Assembly: GCF_024300625.1 (NCBI RefSeq)
Contig: NZ_CP101322.1
Coordinates: forward strand, 943,992 to 1,007,991
Length of the DNA: 64,000 nt
Direction: 5' to 3'
DNA from: Halovivax gelatinilyticus
GTDB lineage: Archaea; Halobacteriota; Halobacteria; Halobacteriales; Natrialbaceae
Part shown: one piece after another, positions 33,746 through 43,139 of the stretch
How the letters are laid out: every line of letters starts with the position of its first letter
Position numbering within the stretch: position 1 is the stretch's first letter
The notes under the pieces: model-generated
The model's input: the letters and a program-made list of their open reading frames with translations, nothing else
Told to the model about the DNA's origin: nothing
Databases searched by the model: none
Made by a program: the position numbers and the translations under genes

Positions 33746-35020
33746 TCAGCGTCGGCGGAGGATCGACTCGGGATCGTTCTCGTACAGTTCCCACATGGTG
33801 ACCTCGGCGTTTCTGATCTCGTCAGATTTGGGGTGAGACGAGGCGACGAGGTCGTCCCAGACGAGGATACCGGGGAAAACGAGCGGAATGGTGTAGCCGT
33901 CGATCTCGCGCCAGTCGGGGCGGTCCTCGACGTGCGTCGCGACGAGTTCGGTCGTCCCCGCCGTGTGTCGGTCGCCGACGTAGTCCGGTTCGACCCCGAG
34001 GCCGAGTTTGTACGGGTAGCCGACCCAGTGCCACCGGGTTCCGGCACCGTGGTGGACCGCGGGAGTCCAGGTGTACACTCCGCCCGGTTCGAGCTGTTTG
34101 GTGTCCGCGGGATGGTCGGTTGTCAACTCGCGCCACATCTCGACGGTCCACTCGCCGTCCGCCCAGGTGCCGGTGGCCCGCCAGTCGGCAGCGCTTCCGC
34201 GGGGTTGCTGGAGGGGTCGGCGCGGGATCATCGCACCCTCCCACTCCGCGACGGCGGGGTCGAACGGGACGGCGTCGTCGAGTTCCAGCGCGTACGTGTC
34301 GACGCCCTGTTCTGGGATGTCACCCGCTCTGATGGACCCGTAATCCAGCGCACCATCAGCCACGACCGCCGGGTCCCACATGTATTCCGGACCCGCTTTC
34401 GGGTCCCACGACTGGGAGGTGTACGTGTTCCGCCCCTGGTCACCGTGTCGATAGTCGAGGACGTGGTGGTCGGTCCCGTAGCCGAGCGGATCGCTTCGGT
34501 GGGCCCGCCACATCGGCAGGTCGAGGAAGACCCCGTCGGCTTTTAGTTGGTCGAGTTCGCCCTGCGGGCGGACTGTTTTCCAGTCGTTTTCCCACCACTC
34601 GCCCGCACACGCCTGCGGGATGAACTTTCGAACGTCAGACTTCCCCAACCCGTCCGAGCCGAAGTGACCGTGCCCGTCGACATCGGTGGCTGAAACGGCG
34701 CTTGGCAGCGATCGTATCCCCGAGTGGGCAGTGAGCCAGCCACCGAACTCCTCGAACCCGGTCACCGAACCGTCGTCCAGCAAGAAGCTCACCCGGTCTT
34801 CGTAGAATCCCGTGTGGTCGTCACGATCGTCACTCGTCACCCACGGTGAGGGATCGGCGAACTGCTGCCAGCGACCGTCCCGATAGACGAGCATGTCGTG
34901 AATCCAGCCGCCGGGGTCCGGTTGAGCCCACCGAAACCGAACGTAGATCCGCCGATCGGTGTACGCGATCTTAGTGTGGAGATTCTTGCGCGCGGTTTTC
35001 GGGTACCAGTCGCGGCTCAC
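33746..35020 (-). CDS. Ethylbenzene dehydrogenase-related heme-binding protein, apparently orphan
   Basis: A 424-residue protein resembling the gamma subunit of ethylbenzene/dimethylsulfide dehydrogenases (EB_dh domain), which carries a heme b and passes electrons from a periplasmic molybdoenzyme. Evidence is the Trp/Asp-rich beta-sandwich pattern: RRIYVRFRWAQPDPGGWIHD at the start, MWDPAVVADG, WRATGTWADGEWTVEMWREL and the final YTIPLVFPGILVWDD. The start is GTG 35020; the frame has a stop about 11 codons upstream and no signal peptide can be added, although the family is normally exported. No molybdoenzyme alpha or Fe-S beta subunit is adjacent. It may be N-terminally truncated. Confidence 0.7.
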   Translation of the reverse strand: MSRDWYPKTARKNLHTKIAYTDRRIYVRFRWAQPDPGGWIHDMLVYRDGRWQQFADPSPWVTSDDRDDHTGFYEDRVSFLLDDGSVTGFEEFGGWLTAHSGIRSLPSAVSATDVDGHGHFGSDGLGKSDVRKFIPQACAGEWWENDWKTVRPQGELDQLKADGVFLDLPMWRAHRSDPLGYGTDHHVLDYRHGDQGRNTYTSQSWDPKAGPEYMWDPAVVADGALDYGSIRAGDIPEQGVDTYALELDDAVPFDPAVAEWEGAMIPRRPLQQPRGSAADWRATGTWADGEWTVEMWRELTTDHPADTKQLEPGGVYTWTPAVHHGAGTRWHWVGYPYKLGLGVEPDYVGDRHTAGTTELVATHVEDRPDWREIDGYTIPLVFPGILVWDDLVASSHPKSDEIRNAEVTMWELYENDPESILRRR

Positions 35021-35097
35021 GGGGTATCGATCGGATGGTGATGGCTTGTATCATCCGGTCGCGACGGTGGCGCGACGAATCGGCACACTACCGGCGA

Positions 35098-35319
35098 TCA
35101 ATCTTCCTCCCAGTAGAACAGTACCTCCCGCGGGGCCGCACACGCCGGACACTCGGCGGGCAGCGAATCGGCGAGCGCTCCCATTTCGCCGCAGTCGCCA
35201 CACCGCCAGAGCGTCGAGCCGCGCGTTTCCGGCTCGCTGGATTCGCCGATCGGAAGTTCGGTCTCCTCCTTGTTTCGCAGTTCGTCGCGCTGGGTCGGCC
35301 CTTCGGGTGGGGTGGACAT
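35098..35319 (-). CDS. Rubredoxin-like zinc-ribbon protein (DUF7130 type)
   Basis: A 73-residue protein with four ligands as C40-x2-C43 and C57-x2-C60, RCGDCGEMGALADSLPAECP followed by AC, then APREVLFYWEED. The spacing and tail resemble the rubrerythrin C-terminal rubredoxin module without its diiron domain. I recall similar haloarchaeal proteins as DUF7130. It would bind one iron or zinc ion. No partner can be named. Confidence 0.75.
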   Translation of the reverse strand: MSTPPEGPTQRDELRNKEETELPIGESSEPETRGSTLWRCGDCGEMGALADSLPAECPACAAPREVLFYWEED

Positions 35320-35433
35320 CGTGAGGTCACTACGACCCGAGCCGTGTTAAGCAATGGCACACGCGTCGGAATCGTGAACGACCCGCCGATCCGAACGGAG
35401 CCACCGCCCGATCGTAACCACCCGACGGCCGGC

Positions 35434-35745
35434 TCACCACGTTTCGATCCGACCAGCCCGGACGTCCTCGACGCAGCCCTCGCAGTCGGGGTGGTCGGCT
35501 TCGTAACACGCGGGTCGGTACTCCTCGTCGAGCATAACGGCCCGGCGCTCGGCGTAGCGCCGGCAGACGATTTTCGCGCGCCCTTCCTCGTCGCTGGGGA
35601 GTCCACGGGCGTTCCTGGCCGTCCGGTAGGCCTCCTTGGCTTCGGCCAGCTGACCGTCGGCAGTGGTTCGGATCGAGGCGTACTGCTCGCCCGCTTCCTG
35701 GAGTTTCGATCGGAGAAATCGATCGAGCCGGCGCCGGTTGGACAT
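35434..35745 (-). CDS. Small conserved haloarchaeal protein (probable DUF7091)
   Basis: A 103-residue basic-N-terminal helical protein (MSNRRRLDRFLRSKLQEAG) with a C-terminal Cys motif C80-x7-C88-x2-C91 (CYEADHPDCEGCVEDVRAG) and an isolated C61. It matches a conserved haloarchaeal family that I recall as DUF7091. Function unknown; it could bind zinc and nucleic acid. ATG 35745 chosen; the upstream in-frame extension is a shadow of the neighbouring secreted-protein gene. Confidence 0.75.
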   Translation of the reverse strand: MSNRRRLDRFLRSKLQEAGEQYASIRTTADGQLAEAKEAYRTARNARGLPSDEEGRAKIVCRRYAERRAVMLDEEYRPACYEADHPDCEGCVEDVRAGRIETW

Positions 35746-35816
35746 GTCGTACCCGAAATTCGGGCGCCACTCACATAGGCTCGTCGCCGATTCGTGACGC
35801 CGAGGCGACCGTCGGC

Positions 35817-36668
35817 TCACTCGGATCGTCGCCCTCGGTGGGAGCGAACGACCGCGTCGGGGAGCGTCTCCCAGCCGAGGGTATCCTCGCCGGGGACGGC
35901 CGCCGTGTCGAGGCCCGTCTCCGTCGCGACCGGTTCGTCTCGGTACTCCGGGGGCGGTCCGCCGTGCGCGTGCACGCCATCGGGGTGCTCGACCGTCCAG
36001 ACGTGCATCATACACGGCGTCCGGCACGGGAGCCGTGAGGACGGGAGACCATCCCCGTCGTGGACGTTCTCGTAATACCACCAGGCTTTCCGCCCGGGGA
36101 GGCCGGCGTGATAGTGCCAGGGCGAACACCGGTTCTCGTCGGGTTCGCCCTCGCCGTAGAGCGACGGGGGCTCGACCGGCTCGCCGTCGATAGTCGCGAC
36201 GAACATCACGCCGATGGCTCGCCAGCTGTGGTTGTCGACGAGGATCGACTCCGGCCGGTCGGGATCGAGGATCGAATCGTCACCGACGTAGTCTGGGTTG
36301 ATCCAGTGTGACCAGCCGTCGGCGCTCCGGTCTAACGTGTCGAAGTACGGGAAAAATCCGTCGTCGACGATGTCCCCGACGGTTTCGTAACGCTCGTCGA
36401 GAACCTCCTTCACTTCGGTCTGGATCGCGATGGTTTCGGGATGATCGTCTGCACAGCCGTCCATCGTCGCCCCGTCACAGTGTCCGTGACTCGGCCGGAT
36501 CGTGGCGTCGGGACAGCGCCCGGACAGCCGCCCCGATACCGACGACTCGCCCTCGCTGGCACCGACTCGCCCAGCCGCGACGGCGAACGCCCCGCCGGAG
36601 GCGGCCAGCACACCCCTCCGAGAGACCGTCGTCCGACGCTCCGATCGGTTCGTCTCGTCTGTGCTCAT
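35817..36668 (-). CDS. Tat-secreted protein of unknown function, His-rich
   Basis: A 283-residue protein with a twin-arginine signal (R17-R18 in SRRGVLAASGGAF, hydrophobic core to about residue 36). The mature part has several Cys and His residues: CDGATMDGCADDHP, SPWHYHAGLPGRKAW, and RLPCRTPCMMHVWTVEHPDG. The pattern suggests a folded, metal-binding or disulfide-rich extracellular protein. I recognise no catalytic family. ATG 36668 chosen. Confidence 0.75.
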   Translation of the reverse strand: MSTDETNRSERRTTVSRRGVLAASGGAFAVAAGRVGASEGESSVSGRLSGRCPDATIRPSHGHCDGATMDGCADDHPETIAIQTEVKEVLDERYETVGDIVDDGFFPYFDTLDRSADGWSHWINPDYVGDDSILDPDRPESILVDNHSWRAIGVMFVATIDGEPVEPPSLYGEGEPDENRCSPWHYHAGLPGRKAWWYYENVHDGDGLPSSRLPCRTPCMMHVWTVEHPDGVHAHGGPPPEYRDEPVATETGLDTAAVPGEDTLGWETLPDAVVRSHRGRRSE

Positions 36669-36995
36669 GTCGATGCAACCGCACACCGACCCCGCTCGTA
36701 AACCCCTGTCAACGACGATTGGACAGTCACAACGACTAACCGGAGAACTGCATCTCACTCTCCTCGTACCACGTTTACCGTCACGTTCGCGACCTCGCTA
36801 CGTCTACCGCCAACGGTACTGGACCACCACGACCACCGCCGTCCGCGCCGCCACTACTTCCGCCGCCGTTCTCGCCCCACCGACCGAGCGACGGAACCCG
36901 TACTCGACGCGGTCTGCGGCGACCGCGCGTCCCACCTCGAGAACACTTTCGCCCCGCTGACGTCACTTTAAATACGATCGGGAGCCAACCGACGT
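36669..36995. other. Divergent intergenic region upstream of RPA
   Basis: No gene seen. A short pyrimidine-rich and GC-rich stretch (about 36800-36900) gives only frame-shadow ORFs. The RPA promoter element TTTAAATA is at 36967-36974. The secreted-protein gene must have its promoter in the left part, but I see no clear TATA box. Confidence 0.4.
36967..36974 (+). promoter_or_regulatory. Promoter TATA box of the RPA operon
   Basis: TTTAAATA is a near-consensus archaeal TATA element. Transcription would begin near 36996-37000, so ATG 37032 would have a leader of about 35 nt that contains a Shine-Dalgarno sequence. Confidence 0.65.
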
Positions 36996-37018
36996 ATGCC
37001 TCCCGTTGAAACACAAGA

Positions 37019-37023
37019 GGAGG
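37019..37023 (+). promoter_or_regulatory. Shine-Dalgarno sequence deciding the RPA start
   Basis: GGAGG lies 8 bases before ATG 37032 and would be inside the coding region if translation began at ATG 36996. This favours the downstream start. Confidence 0.6.
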
Positions 37024-37031
37024 CGAGCACT

Positions 37032-37961
37032 ATGAGCGACGTAAGCCAGCATGCGGACGACATACACGCGCAGTTTTCAGACCATCTCGACGTCGACGTG
37101 AGCGACGTCGAGGACAGACTCACGACGCTGATCGACGAGTACAAGGTCCCCGTCGAGGAGGCCCGGCGTAGCGTCACGAACCACTACCTCGAACAGGCCG
37201 GGCTCGAGCGCGAGGACATCGCCAGCGGCTCCAGCCAGCGCGTCGAACTCGCCGAGATAGACGAACCGGAGCAGTGGGTGGACGTCACGGTGAAGGTCAT
37301 CGAACTCTGGGAGCCCCGGAGCGACGCCGTCGCGCAAGTCGGTTTGCTCGGCGATCCAAGCGGGACGATCAAGTTCACCAAGTGGGCGAAATCGGAGCTA
37401 CCCTCGCTCGACGAGGGCGAGGTCTACTCGCTCAAGAACGTCGTCACCGACGAGTACCAGGGCCGGTACTCGATCAAGCTCAACAAGACGACCGTCATCG
37501 AGGAACTCGACGACGACATCGAGGTCGGCGACGACACCTCCGAAATCGAGGGCGCGATGGTCGCCATGCAGAGCGGCTCCGGGCTGATCAAGCGCTGTCC
37601 CGACGACGACTGCACCCGCGTCATCCAGAACGGACGCTGTTCGGAACACGGCGAGGTCGAAGGCGAGTTCGACCTCCGCATCAAGGGCGTCGTCGACGAC
37701 GGAATCGACGCCCACGAAGTCATCTTCGACGAGGCGTCGACGGAGGCGCTCACGGGTATCTCGCTCGAGGAGGCCAAGGAGATGGCGATGGACGCCCTCG
37801 ACACGACGATCGTCGCAGACGAGATCGCAGACGAGATCATCGGAAACTACTACCGCATCGAGGGCCCGACGTTCGGACGATACGTCCTCGCAGACGAGGT
37901 CACGGAGCTGACCGAGCCGGCGGATCCCGATCCCCTGCTGATCAGAGCGAGGTCGATGTAA
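37032..37961 (+). CDS. rpa: Replication protein A (single-stranded DNA-binding)
   Basis: A 309-residue archaeal RPA. An N-terminal helical segment (residues 1-65) leads to an OB-fold (about 70-165, WVDVTVKVIELWEPRSDAVA and GTIKFTKW), followed by a C4/C3H-type zinc motif (RCPDDDCTRVIQNGRCSEHG, about 188-208) and further OB-like sequence. It binds ssDNA during replication and repair. The overlapping partner gene begins one base after its stop, as for RPA-RPAP pairs in haloarchaea. ATG 37032 is preferred over 36996 because of the Shine-Dalgarno site. Confidence 0.92.
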   Translation: MSDVSQHADDIHAQFSDHLDVDVSDVEDRLTTLIDEYKVPVEEARRSVTNHYLEQAGLEREDIASGSSQRVELAEIDEPEQWVDVTVKVIELWEPRSDAVAQVGLLGDPSGTIKFTKWAKSELPSLDEGEVYSLKNVVTDEYQGRYSIKLNKTTVIEELDDDIEVGDDTSEIEGAMVAMQSGSGLIKRCPDDDCTRVIQNGRCSEHGEVEGEFDLRIKGVVDDGIDAHEVIFDEASTEALTGISLEEAKEMAMDALDTTIVADEIADEIIGNYYRIEGPTFGRYVLADEVTELTEPADPDPLLIRARSM

Positions 37962-37962
37962 C

Positions 37963-38589
37963 ATGAGTCAAGCAGATCTCACCCGCGAAGTCGCCCGACG
38001 CGTCTTCGCCTCGGAATTCAACGACGCGACGTACACGTTCAAAGAATCGGACGACGAGCGCGCGCCCAACTACGCGCTGTTGCCCACCGGCGATCGCGCC
38101 AACCGCGTCTTCGCCGTCGGCACTCTCACCGAGACCGAGGACGTCGGCGACGAGAGCGAGTACTGGCGCGGCCGCGTGGTCGATCCGACGGGCACGTTCT
38201 TCGCCTACGCCGGCCAGTACCAGCCCGAAGCCGCCGCAATTCTCCGCGATGCGGAACCGCCGGAATACGTCGCCGTGGTCGGCAAGCCGCGCACCTACGA
38301 ACCGGACGACGGCTCGATCACCGTCTCGCTGCGTCCGGAATCGATCACGATCGTCGACGAGGCGATCCGCGACCGCTGGGTCGTCGAGACCGCAACCCGC
38401 ACCCTAGACCGGATCGAGGCCTACCAGGAGTGGGAATCGACGCGCGAGGACCCCGACGGCGGATCGACCGCCCCGACGAACGAGTACGCCCAGCTCGCTC
38501 GCGAGCACTACGACTCGCCGGTCGAGAACTACCGCCAGGACGTCATCCAGGCCGTAGAGAGCTTAGACGAACTCGAAGCGACGGCCTGA
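37963..38589 (+). CDS. RPA-associated protein
   Basis: A 208-residue protein that begins one base after the rpa stop codon. The segment YWRGRVVDPTGTFFAYAGQYQPEA (about residues 65-88) is an OB-fold typical of the haloarchaeal RPA-associated family (RPAP, COG3390). The C-terminal segment has a helical EYAQLAREHYDSPVENYRQD pattern. It is expected to form a complex with the upstream RPA. Genetic data in Haloferax show that such pairs work in DNA repair; this copy is inferred to do the same. Confidence 0.9.
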   Translation: MSQADLTREVARRVFASEFNDATYTFKESDDERAPNYALLPTGDRANRVFAVGTLTETEDVGDESEYWRGRVVDPTGTFFAYAGQYQPEAAAILRDAEPPEYVAVVGKPRTYEPDDGSITVSLRPESITIVDEAIRDRWVVETATRTLDRIEAYQEWESTREDPDGGSTAPTNEYAQLAREHYDSPVENYRQDVIQAVESLDELEATA

Positions 38590-38676
38590 GTTCGGCCGGA
38601 TCGGTCCGCACCGACCGAAATATGTTCGAATTACTCAGCAATAGTAATTACGGGTACGATCCGATATCGGGGTGAG

Positions 38677-39564
38677 ATGTCGTCTGACGGACAGCAGTGG
38701 TCGCTGACGCCCCAGACCCGGTTCGGGCGGGCGGTGGCGCTGTACGCACCACTCGCACCGCTGGCCGGGGCGTTCGTCCTCGTCGCGGTGGGGCTCGCCT
38801 CGCTGCCCGTCTTCGGAATTCTCACCGGCGACGGCGGGCTCGCGCTCTTTGGCATCGTCATGCTTTGTATCGGCGGCGTATCCTCGGTTCTCTATCTCGG
38901 CGCGATGGCTCGCTACGGCGAGAACAACGCGAAGTGGGTCGAACCGTGGGTCCCCACGGAGCACATCGACTGGCGGGTGCTCGGCGGAACCGGGCTCGCC
39001 TCTGCCGCCGTCATCGTCCTCGCCGTGCTGGCCGACCCACGGCTGTTCTACGTGGCACTCGCCGGCGTCGTCTTCGCACCGACGGCGAGCTGGTGGTTCG
39101 ACCGGTCGTACGCACTCGACGAGACGACGCTCGCCGTCGAGTACGCTCACCCGTACCGCGAGGACTCGTCCATCCCGCTCTCGTCCGTTATCACGGCGCG
39201 CTGGCTCCCGGTCGGCATTCGGGGCTACCGGCTGGGGTTCTGTCGACGCGTCGACGGCTGGCCCTTCGTCGTCCCCGTACCCGCAGACCGCGTCGAACCG
39301 TTCGACCGCGTGGTCGAGCAGACGCCGATCGACCGATCCGAATCGCCGCACCCGACGACGACGAGAGCGATGCGCATCATCTGCTATCTGGTCGGTCTGG
39401 GAATCGTCGCCCTCGGTGTGGGGGTCGCGGTGCTGATCGGCGGAGAACTGGAGGCGGGGCTCGTCCGGACGGTGCTGGCGGCGCTCGTCGTCGGCTGGGT
39501 CGGCCTGCTGGTCGTCGGCTACGCGTTGCGCGAATCGATACGGGCGCGACGGATCGGCGCGTGA
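38677..39564 (+). CDS. Multi-pass membrane protein with central PH-like soluble region
   Basis: A 295-residue protein with about four N-terminal hydrophobic segments (residues 22-45, 53-76, 97-116, 118-135), a soluble region of about 100 residues (DETTLAVEYAHPYREDSSIP, LSSVITARWLPVG) and two C-terminal helices (about 238-260, 263-283). The soluble part has the pattern of bacterial PH-like (bPH) domains found in membrane proteins. No enzyme motif is present. It follows the RPA operon with 87 bases between, but has its own A/T-rich element near 38640. Confidence 0.7.
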   Translation: MSSDGQQWSLTPQTRFGRAVALYAPLAPLAGAFVLVAVGLASLPVFGILTGDGGLALFGIVMLCIGGVSSVLYLGAMARYGENNAKWVEPWVPTEHIDWRVLGGTGLASAAVIVLAVLADPRLFYVALAGVVFAPTASWWFDRSYALDETTLAVEYAHPYREDSSIPLSSVITARWLPVGIRGYRLGFCRRVDGWPFVVPVPADRVEPFDRVVEQTPIDRSESPHPTTTRAMRIICYLVGLGIVALGVGVAVLIGGELEAGLVRTVLAALVVGWVGLLVVGYALRESIRARRIGA

Positions 39565-39688
39565 GCCGGCGGTTTGGCTGGCATTGGTGTGGGCGAATCA
39601 TTGCGCCAGCTGGCGCCGAAACGACGAACCCCCTCGCCAATCGGGCCGTCTCGGTGAAACGGTTCGCGCGAGACGTGTAATCCAGTAC

Positions 39689-39697
39689 GTATTAATT
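39689..39697 (+). promoter_or_regulatory. Promoter TATA-like box of lipoprotein gene 39720
   Basis: GTATTAATT is centred 27 bases before ATG 39720, fitting a leaderless mRNA. Confidence 0.55.
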
Positions 39698-39719
39698 CGG
39701 GGTGGTAATCTACCACGGT

Positions 39720-40166
39720 ATGAAGCGTCGCGAACTTCTCGTCTGTGGTGGACCGTTACTGTCGACGTCCCTGGCCGGATGCGTCGACGTTTTCGGCGAC
39801 GAGGAATTCGAACTGTGCAGCGTTACGGTTAGAAACGGTCATCCGGAATCGATCGAAGCAACCGTCCGCATTCGCGAAGGTGATGAGACCCGCTTCGAGC
39901 ACACCGAAACGTTCGGTTCACCCGAGGATGGCTATACCGTTCCGGAAACGAACCTGCCGGACGGTCCGGGCGAGTACCTGATCGAGATGAAAATAGCGGA
40001 CAGAGCGTGGGAGCGACTCGAGGCCGCCGACGTCGATGCCGATCGAACGCTCGTCGAGGGGATAATTTCGGAGAGAGGAGACGGCCCGGGACTCGTGGTC
40101 GTTTCGATCCCCGAACTCTGTGCCCACGTCGATGCAGCCGACGGGACGACGCGGTCGCGGGTGTGA
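39720..40166 (+). CDS. Small haloarchaeal lipoprotein
   Basis: A 148-residue protein with a twin-arginine-type lipoprotein signal (KRRELLVCGGPLLSTSLAGC; lipid-modified C21). The mature part is a short beta-sandwich-like domain: FELCSVTVRNGHPESIEATV and VRIREGDETRFEHTE, then a C-terminal Cys that may form a disulfide with the first. Many haloarchaeal lipoproteins share this layout, and the 61691 lipoprotein is similar in style. Function unknown. Confidence 0.8.
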   Translation: MKRRELLVCGGPLLSTSLAGCVDVFGDEEFELCSVTVRNGHPESIEATVRIREGDETRFEHTETFGSPEDGYTVPETNLPDGPGEYLIEMKIADRAWERLEAADVDADRTLVEGIISERGDGPGLVVVSIPELCAHVDAADGTTRSRV

Positions 40167-40202
40167 GCGGCTCCGCGGGACGATAGCGACCACGAGACGT
40201 TC

Positions 40203-40703
40203 TCACTCCTCGGCCAGATACTCGTCTTGTACCGCCACCACCTCGGTCGAATCCTCGCACGCGGCGTACCGGCGCAGTGGTTCGGCGTTCATCTCGAGAA
40301 ACGTCTCGCCCCAGCGAAACGGTTCGAGCACCGATTCGGCGTGGTCGGGTTCGCCGAGGATCCACAGCCCGGCCGCGATCGCCTCGGCGGTCGTCAATTT
40401 GAACGGTCGGCCGAAGTTGACCGGGTTCGCGGCGACGAGAAACGGCAGGGCGCGGTGTTCGCCGGGCATCGAGAAGGCGGCCTCCTCGGCCGATTCCCAC
40501 GAGCAATCGAGGGCGACGAGGGTGTCAAGGGCGGCCTCGCGGTCGGCCGGTGAGAGCGCCCGCTCGGCGTGTGGATTGAGGACGACTCCGTAGGGAACCG
40601 CCTTCATCTGCCGGTGGAGGACGGTCTCGTCGAAGCGTTCTAGCCGTCTGGCCGTACACTTCTTCGGGTCGTCGTCACCCTCGTAGTAGACGTGGACTTC
40701 CAC
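40203..40703 (-). CDS. tsr3: 16S rRNA aminocarboxypropyltransferase Tsr3
   Basis: A 166-residue Tsr3 (DUF367), which transfers the aminocarboxypropyl group from SAM to the hypermodified uridine near the 16S rRNA P site. Evidence: [14 protein letters not shown] near the N-terminus, the motif VALDCSWES (about residues 63-71) and the core [20 protein letters not shown] (about 84-103). The start is GTG 40703 ([11 protein letters not shown]); upstream codons in the same frame lack family similarity. Its 5' end is 58 bases from the stop of the oligopeptide ATPase gene, and it may be read from that transcript. Confidence 0.92.
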   Translation of the reverse strand: MEVHVYYEGDDDPKKCTARRLERFDETVLHRQMKAVPYGVVLNPHAERALSPADREAALDTLVALDCSWESAEEAAFSMPGEHRALPFLVAANPVNFGRPFKLTTAEAIAAGLWILGEPDHAESVLEPFRWGETFLEMNAEPLRRYAACEDSTEVVAVQDEYLAEE

Positions 40704-40761
40704 ACACGAGCTGGGCGGTGACGGGACAAAATTGGTCGGGTTCGTCGCCGTCGGTTCGAGA

Positions 40762-42069
40762 TCAGTCAGACGCGCCGACGTCGTAGGGGCCAGCCTCGTC
40801 GTGGAGGATGCACTTCGAGCGCTGAACCTCGGTCGCCTGGTAGGTCGGAATCGGTTCGCGCTCGCAGGGACTCTCGAGTTCGGTCCGGAGCCGGTCGATC
40901 GACTCACCGTCGTCGCCCGTCAGTTCGAGTAGCGCGTCGGTGAGAATCGTTTGCGTCCGCTCGTCCAGTCGATCGAGCGGAATCTCGTAGTCCGCCAGCA
41001 CGGCGGGCGGCTCCGCGACCGACTCGTCGCCGACGGCCAGGTCGCCGGCGAGAATGTCCTGTCTGAGCGTCGCGACCGACCGCCAGACCGATTGGTCGAG
41101 GTCGACGTCTCTCGGTGGGACGACCTTCGGACAGCGAGGGTTGAACCGACAGCCGGAGGGAACGGAAATCGCGTCGGGTACCTCGCCGACCAGTTCGACG
41201 CGCTCGCGCTCGACGTCGGGGTCGATCCGGGGAACGGACGAAACGAGCGCCTGCGTGTAGGGGTGCTGTGGGTTCGAGATGATCTCCGCTGCGGGCCCAA
41301 CCTCGACGAGCTGGCCGAGATACATGATGCCGATCCGATCGCAGATGTGTTTCAACAGCGAGAGATCGTGGCTGATGTACAGCGCCGTCAGTCCGAGATC
41401 GTTCTGGAGCCGTTCGAAGACGTCGAGGATGCTCGCCCGGATGGAGACGTCGAGCATGCTCGCCGGTTCGTCGGCGAGCAGGAACGATGGCTCGAGAACC
41501 AGGGCGCGCGCGATGCCGACGCGCTGGCGTTCGCCCCCGCTGAGTTCGCTCGGATACTCCCTGGCGTACGCTTCGGCGGGCTCGAGGCCGGCCATCTCGA
41601 GCGTCCGGAGGACGCGTTCGTCTCGCTCCTCGCTCGATCCGATGCCGTGGACGATCAGCGGTTCTTCGACCCACTCGTAGACCGTAAACCGGGGGTTGAT
41701 CGACTCGTAGGGATTCTGTTGGATGACCTGCGCCTCGCGGCGGAACGCCTTCAGCTCGTGACCGCTGTAGTCGGTGATGTCCTCGCCGTCGAAGATGATT
41801 CGGCCGTCGGTCGGATCGTGGAGTCTGATCGCGGTCTTTCCGAGCGTCGTCTTCCCACAACCCGATTCCCCCGCGAGACCGAACGCTTCGCCCTCGGCGA
41901 TATCGAGCGACACGCCGTCGACGGCGTGGACGTACTGCGAGGACTCGCCGCGAAAAATGCGCGAGAGCACGCCGCGGTTGACGGCGAAGTGTTTATCGAC
42001 GCTCTCTAGCCGGAGTTTTACGTTCTCCTGACTCCCGACCGATTCGTCCGTCTCCGAGACGAGCGACAT
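40762..42069 (-). CDS. Peptide/nickel-type ABC transporter ATP-binding protein (DppF type)
   Basis: A 435-residue ABC ATPase. Walker A is [13 protein letters not shown], the Q-loop is [14 protein letters not shown], the signature [15 protein letters not shown], Walker [13 protein letters not shown] and the switch histidine ISHDLS. The C-terminal oligopeptide-transporter domain (about residues 255-330) has [15 protein letters not shown] with its Cys pair, followed by a 100-residue extension. It starts with ATG in the sequence TGATG that also ends the previous gene (one-base overlap). Energises import by the upstream permeases. Confidence 0.93.
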   Translation of the reverse strand: MSLVSETDESVGSQENVKLRLESVDKHFAVNRGVLSRIFRGESSQYVHAVDGVSLDIAEGEAFGLAGESGCGKTTLGKTAIRLHDPTDGRIIFDGEDITDYSGHELKAFRREAQVIQQNPYESINPRFTVYEWVEEPLIVHGIGSSEERDERVLRTLEMAGLEPAEAYAREYPSELSGGERQRVGIARALVLEPSFLLADEPASMLDVSIRASILDVFERLQNDLGLTALYISHDLSLLKHICDRIGIMYLGQLVEVGPAAEIISNPQHPYTQALVSSVPRIDPDVERERVELVGEVPDAISVPSGCRFNPRCPKVVPPRDVDLDQSVWRSVATLRQDILAGDLAVGDESVAEPPAVLADYEIPLDRLDERTQTILTDALLELTGDDGESIDRLRTELESPCEREPIPTYQATEVQRSKCILHDEAGPYDVGASD

Positions 42070-43121
42070 CACTCCTCACCTCCCTGTAACGGGTGAGCGA
42101 CCCGGCTATCCGCGTCCATCCACGTCTCTTTCCGTTCGGCGCGTTCGCGCAGTTCCTCGGCCTCGTCCGCCCGGTGACACCTGACGACGTGGCCGTCTTC
42201 GAACTCCTCCGGCGGCGGCGTGACGTTCCAGCACTCCTCCTGGGCGAACGGACACCGCGGTGCGAACCGGCAGCCTTCGTCCGGGTCGACCAGGTTGGGC
42301 GGCGTTCCGGGAATCGAGATGAGCTCCTCGTCAGTATCGCCGATGTCGGGGAAGGCGTTTCGCAGCCCCATCGTGTAGGGATGGCGGGGCGCTTTGATGA
42401 TCGTAGCCGCGTCGGCCTGCTCGACGATCCGGCCGCCGTAACAGACGGCGATCCGGTCCGACGTCTCGCTGACCACCGAGATGTCGTGGGTGATCAGGAT
42501 CATCGCGCTGTCGATCTCGGCTTGCATGTCCTTGATCGTCTCCAGAATTCGGTCCTGAATAACGACGTCCAGCGCCGTCGTGGGTTCGTCGGCCAGGATG
42601 AGCTTCGGCTCGAGACACAACGCCAGCGCGATCATCGCACGCTGGGCCATCCCGCCGGAGAACTGGTGTGGGTAGTCGTCGACGCGATCGGCCTCGATTC
42701 CGAGATCGTCGAACAGCTCGCGAGCGCGCGCCTTCGCTTCGGCCTTCGAGACGTCGTCTTCGTGGTAGGTGATCGCCTGGACGATCTGTTGACCGACGGT
42801 ATAGACCGGGTCGAACGAGTTCATCGCGTTCTGGGGAATCATCGACGCCTGGGTCCACCGGACCCGCTTTCTGAGTTCGGGATCGCTCAACTCGGTGATT
42901 TCCGTCCCGTCGAGTTCGATCGAGCCGTCTATAATCTCGGCGTTGTCCGGAAGCAGTCGGATGATCGAGCGGGCGATCGTCGTCTTGCCGGAGCCGCTCT
43001 CGCCGACCAGTCCGAGCGTCTCGCCCCGGTCGAGTTCGAAACTGACGTCGTCTGCGGCGCGCACGTAGCCCTCCTCGCTCCCGTAGTACATCCGGAGACC
43101 GTCGATCGTGAGTAGTGTCAT
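42069..43121 (-). CDS. Peptide/nickel-type ABC transporter ATP-binding protein (DppD type)
   Basis: A 350-residue ABC ATPase. Walker [15 protein letters not shown]-loop [14 protein letters not shown], signature [15 protein letters not shown], Walker [13 protein letters not shown] and [10 protein letters not shown]. The C-terminal domain has [16 protein letters not shown] (a four-Cys/Fe-S-like motif in the DppD family). It pairs with DppF as the heterodimeric motor. It overlaps the DppF gene and follows the permease gene by 18 bases. Confidence 0.93.
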   Translation of the reverse strand: MTLLTIDGLRMYYGSEEGYVRAADDVSFELDRGETLGLVGESGSGKTTIARSIIRLLPDNAEIIDGSIELDGTEITELSDPELRKRVRWTQASMIPQNAMNSFDPVYTVGQQIVQAITYHEDDVSKAEAKARARELFDDLGIEADRVDDYPHQFSGGMAQRAMIALALCLEPKLILADEPTTALDVVIQDRILETIKDMQAEIDSAMILITHDISVVSETSDRIAVCYGGRIVEQADAATIIKAPRHPYTMGLRNAFPDIGDTDEELISIPGTPPNLVDPDEGCRFAPRCPFAQEECWNVTPPPEEFEDGHVVRCHRADEAEELRERAERKETWMDADSRVAHPLQGGEE

Positions 43122-43139
43122 CGTTGAATCAGTAGTGGA

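Noticed and set aside
36502-36960. Plus frame of 152 codons antisense to the Tat-secreted protein
   Set aside because: It overlaps a gene with a clear Tat signal and has shadow composition.
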